Assembly: GCA_946406115.1 (NCBI GenBank)
Contig: OX291544.1
Span: forward strand, 35,047,521 to 35,111,520
Direction of reading: 5' to 3'
Source: Apoda limacodes
Taxonomy: Eukaryota; Arthropoda; Insecta; Lepidoptera; Limacodidae
DNA length: 64,000 bases
The notes below the pieces were generated by a model, which worked only from the letters and a program-made list of their open reading frames with translations, searched no databases and was not told the DNA's origin. This document shows positions 62,334-64,000 of this stretch, one piece after another (the first letter of the stretch is position 1; each line of letters opens with the position of its first letter). The position numbers were made by a program, and so were the translations under genes.

Positions 62334-62453
62334 ATGAGCATTGACGAATCCGGTCAACTTTGGAGCGCTGTAACAGCGTTTTTAATGAATGAAATTAAAA
62401 AAAATTACAGAGAAAAATTTTCCTCAAAAGATCATCTACAAGATTGGCCTGAG
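62334..62453 (+). other. Exon-like 40-codon segment
   Basis: From ATG at 62334 the frame reads MSIDESGQLW, then FLMNEIKKNYREKF and HLQDWPE, ending at GAG before GTAATT, a plausible donor. Composition is protein-like. I do not recognise it. It could be an exon of an unknown gene in the AGL intron or part of the adjacent element. Confidence 0.3.
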
Positions 62454-62459
62454 GTAATT

Positions 62460-63936
62460 ATTTTGTAAAATGTATTAAAAAAAATAATAGAGCAAAAAAG
62501 AAAATTTTTATAAAAAATGTTCTCACTTTTTTGCTTATAACTTCTTTGATTTTTAATTTAGGGATAAAATTTATATAAACATATTTGTAGGCAAAAAAAA
62601 TTGCTTCAAATTATTTCTTACGAGATATCGGGAAAATAGTGTTTTCACCCCTTTTTAAAAGATGGCGGCCGGATGACAAGGGTTGCAACCCCTCAAACTT
62701 GAGGTTAAGCTTCTATTGACCCATGACACATGTCCCAAAAATAAAATTGCGACCTCTAAAAATGCAATATTCGGTCCTTTATCGGCATTCCAGAAGTGAA
62801 ACACAGTTTTCTGATTCAAGCAGTTTATTAATTATCTTGATACTTGGTTATTGCTTATAGGTACACATATATTCAACACAATATACTTCACAAATTAAAT
62901 AATCAATAACTTATATTGAGCGACGACTGCTCGTGGCGGAGATTTTGAACAGAATGCGCGTGTGCGCAACTGTCAGTTTTAAATATGTCCGCGTGGCACA
63001 GCAGGGGCGAGAGTGTCACGCGGCTAACCGGTAAGGCGGATGTGACGTACATTTAAACTAGAATTTTATTTAAATTAAGAGTATTAGTACGCAACCGTAT
63101 TAATGACTTTTATTGATATAATTATTAGAAAAAATTATATTGCTAACACCTTAAATAGTAACATTTCAATGGATTACCTATATTTTACTAAGATTAAAAG
63201 AAGTAAGATACTATTACAAACCTTATCCCGTATGCTGGCAAAACCTGTATTAAATTCAGTAAAGGCTTTCACAGATATGTCCACACAGCTGCAAAATTGC
63301 ATGGATACCTCAAGTTCTATAATCGCGTGAACTCGATTGAGTTTATGTTCACAAAACAAAACTTGATGGCGTGGTTAACTGAACTAGTGAAATTGATGTT
63401 TCAACTTAAAGTAACAAAAACGATATTTAGACCATTTAATACATCAAACGCTAGCTCAATTTGTCAGCGCCCTTCTCAACTTCATAGTGTGTCTTGTATC
63501 CGACGTTCGAATCTGATGGACTTTGACCTTCTTGTTTTGCTTTTTTTTTAATTATTTTGTTGTTTTTATTGTGTTATTACGTGTCTCATATAATGAATGA
63601 ATGTGTTCTTTAAAAGATTATTATCTGTAACCAGAAATAAAACAACCTATTTGTTTTCCTTTTTTTTATAATTTTGTTGTTATTATTGTACAGTCAAGGA
63701 ATTTAATTCCCTATCCATTTCGTTGAAATGTCGCTAGACATTCGCAATGCATTAAGGTCGAAAATTCTATGTCAGTAATAGTATTAAAATGTCAAGACGT
63801 ATTATTTGTAACTTCTCATTACAGATAACCTCTTTGTGAAAAGTTTTCATTTGCTTTTCTAATGGCGAACATGTGTCAGTGTCAAACAAAAAAATTGTAA
63901 ATATTTTTTAAATACGATATTAATTTGAAAAATAAT
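62460..63936. other. Non-coding sequence with weak repeat resemblance
   Basis: 62640-62720 (AAGATGGCGGCCGGATGACA, CAACCCCTCAAACTTGAGGT) looks like the end region of dispersed insect elements. 62930-63050 is a GC-richer patch. The open frames at 63103-63551 show no domain I know. Confidence 0.4.
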
Positions 63937-64000
63937 ATGCTTGCCGCTAACCGTGAACTATTGAGAGCTCAAATAATGAAGTTACACCAGGAAGGAAAAG
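63937..64000 (+). other. Possible start of a transposase at the window edge
   Basis: 21 codons from ATG (MLAANRELLRAQIMKLHQEGK) run off the right edge. The pattern resembles the first helix of Tc1/mariner-type DNA-binding domains, but this is too short to be sure. Confidence 0.25.

Noticed and set aside
59500..64000. Further AGL exons to the right.
   Set aside because: I looked for the segments expected upstream of the 58945-59472 exon and found none; the region is transposon and repeat sequence.

Overview
The window looks like insect DNA, most likely lepidopteran. It carries interspersed repeats that I recognise as typical of moth and butterfly genomes: the ending GCGCGAGTCCGACTCGCAC, and LINE tails of the type GGTTGTCTGGAAGAAACCGC. 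There are also mag-like, BEL/Pao and env-bearing Ty3/gypsy retroelements, RTE- and Jockey/CR1-type LINEs, and Tc1 and mariner relics. The only host gene I can support is the glycogen debranching enzyme gene (AGL), read on the minus strand. One exon lies at 58945-59472 and the next at 1967-2101. Both splice sites are phase 0 and the protein reads straight across the junction, so positions 2102-58944 form one intron of about 56.8 kb, filled almost entirely with nested mobile elements.

Layout from the left. 1-1617: 5' half of a minus-strand Ty3/gypsy element (G) with its 5' LTR. 1967-2101: AGL exon. 3100-3450: a LINE scrap. 3520-16260: one RTE-type LINE cut into pieces by the env-bearing gypsy copy A (4238-12086, minus, target duplication GAAC), a small dispersed repeat (12791-13045) and a decayed copy of LINE-2 (13483-15550). 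16320-19238: a lepidopteran dispersed repeat, RTE fragments, and two pieces of an unrecognised repeat family (R). 19239-27887: gypsy copy C (minus), related to A, containing a LINE tail and a whole BEL/Pao element E (21269-25791).

28155-49521: a mag-like gypsy element D (minus), split inside its reverse transcriptase/RNase H gene by copy B (30232-47994, plus). Copy B is itself split by a very young BEL/Pao deletion derivative F (31202-36709, minus, two differences between its 556-bp LTRs) and by an intact LINE-2 (43905-47552) with a 31-A tail. The order of insertion is therefore D, then B, then F and LINE-2. 49530-52588: more copies of repeat R around a Tc1 transposase fragment. 52600-58770: LINE fragments on both strands, a mariner fragment and repeats. 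58945-59472: the upstream AGL exon. 59650-64000: a Ty1/copia relic, dispersed repeats, a TIR-bounded element with a cysteine-rich reading frame, and an unassigned exon-like segment.

The most notable biology is in copies A and B. Both carry the same lesions in pol: the RNase H catalytic Glu is replaced, the middle of the integrase core is missing, and the integrase Glu is changed to Gly. Both also share a gag frame break, yet env is open. They look like members of one non-autonomous, env-carrying lineage moved by enzymes supplied in trans. Copy B still shows a credible env splice donor and acceptor. A hairpin next to the polypurine tract is kept between the A/B and C families. Copy A also carries a template-switch scar. 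Coordinates of decayed elements are approximate; LTR, target-duplication and splice positions were read base by base.
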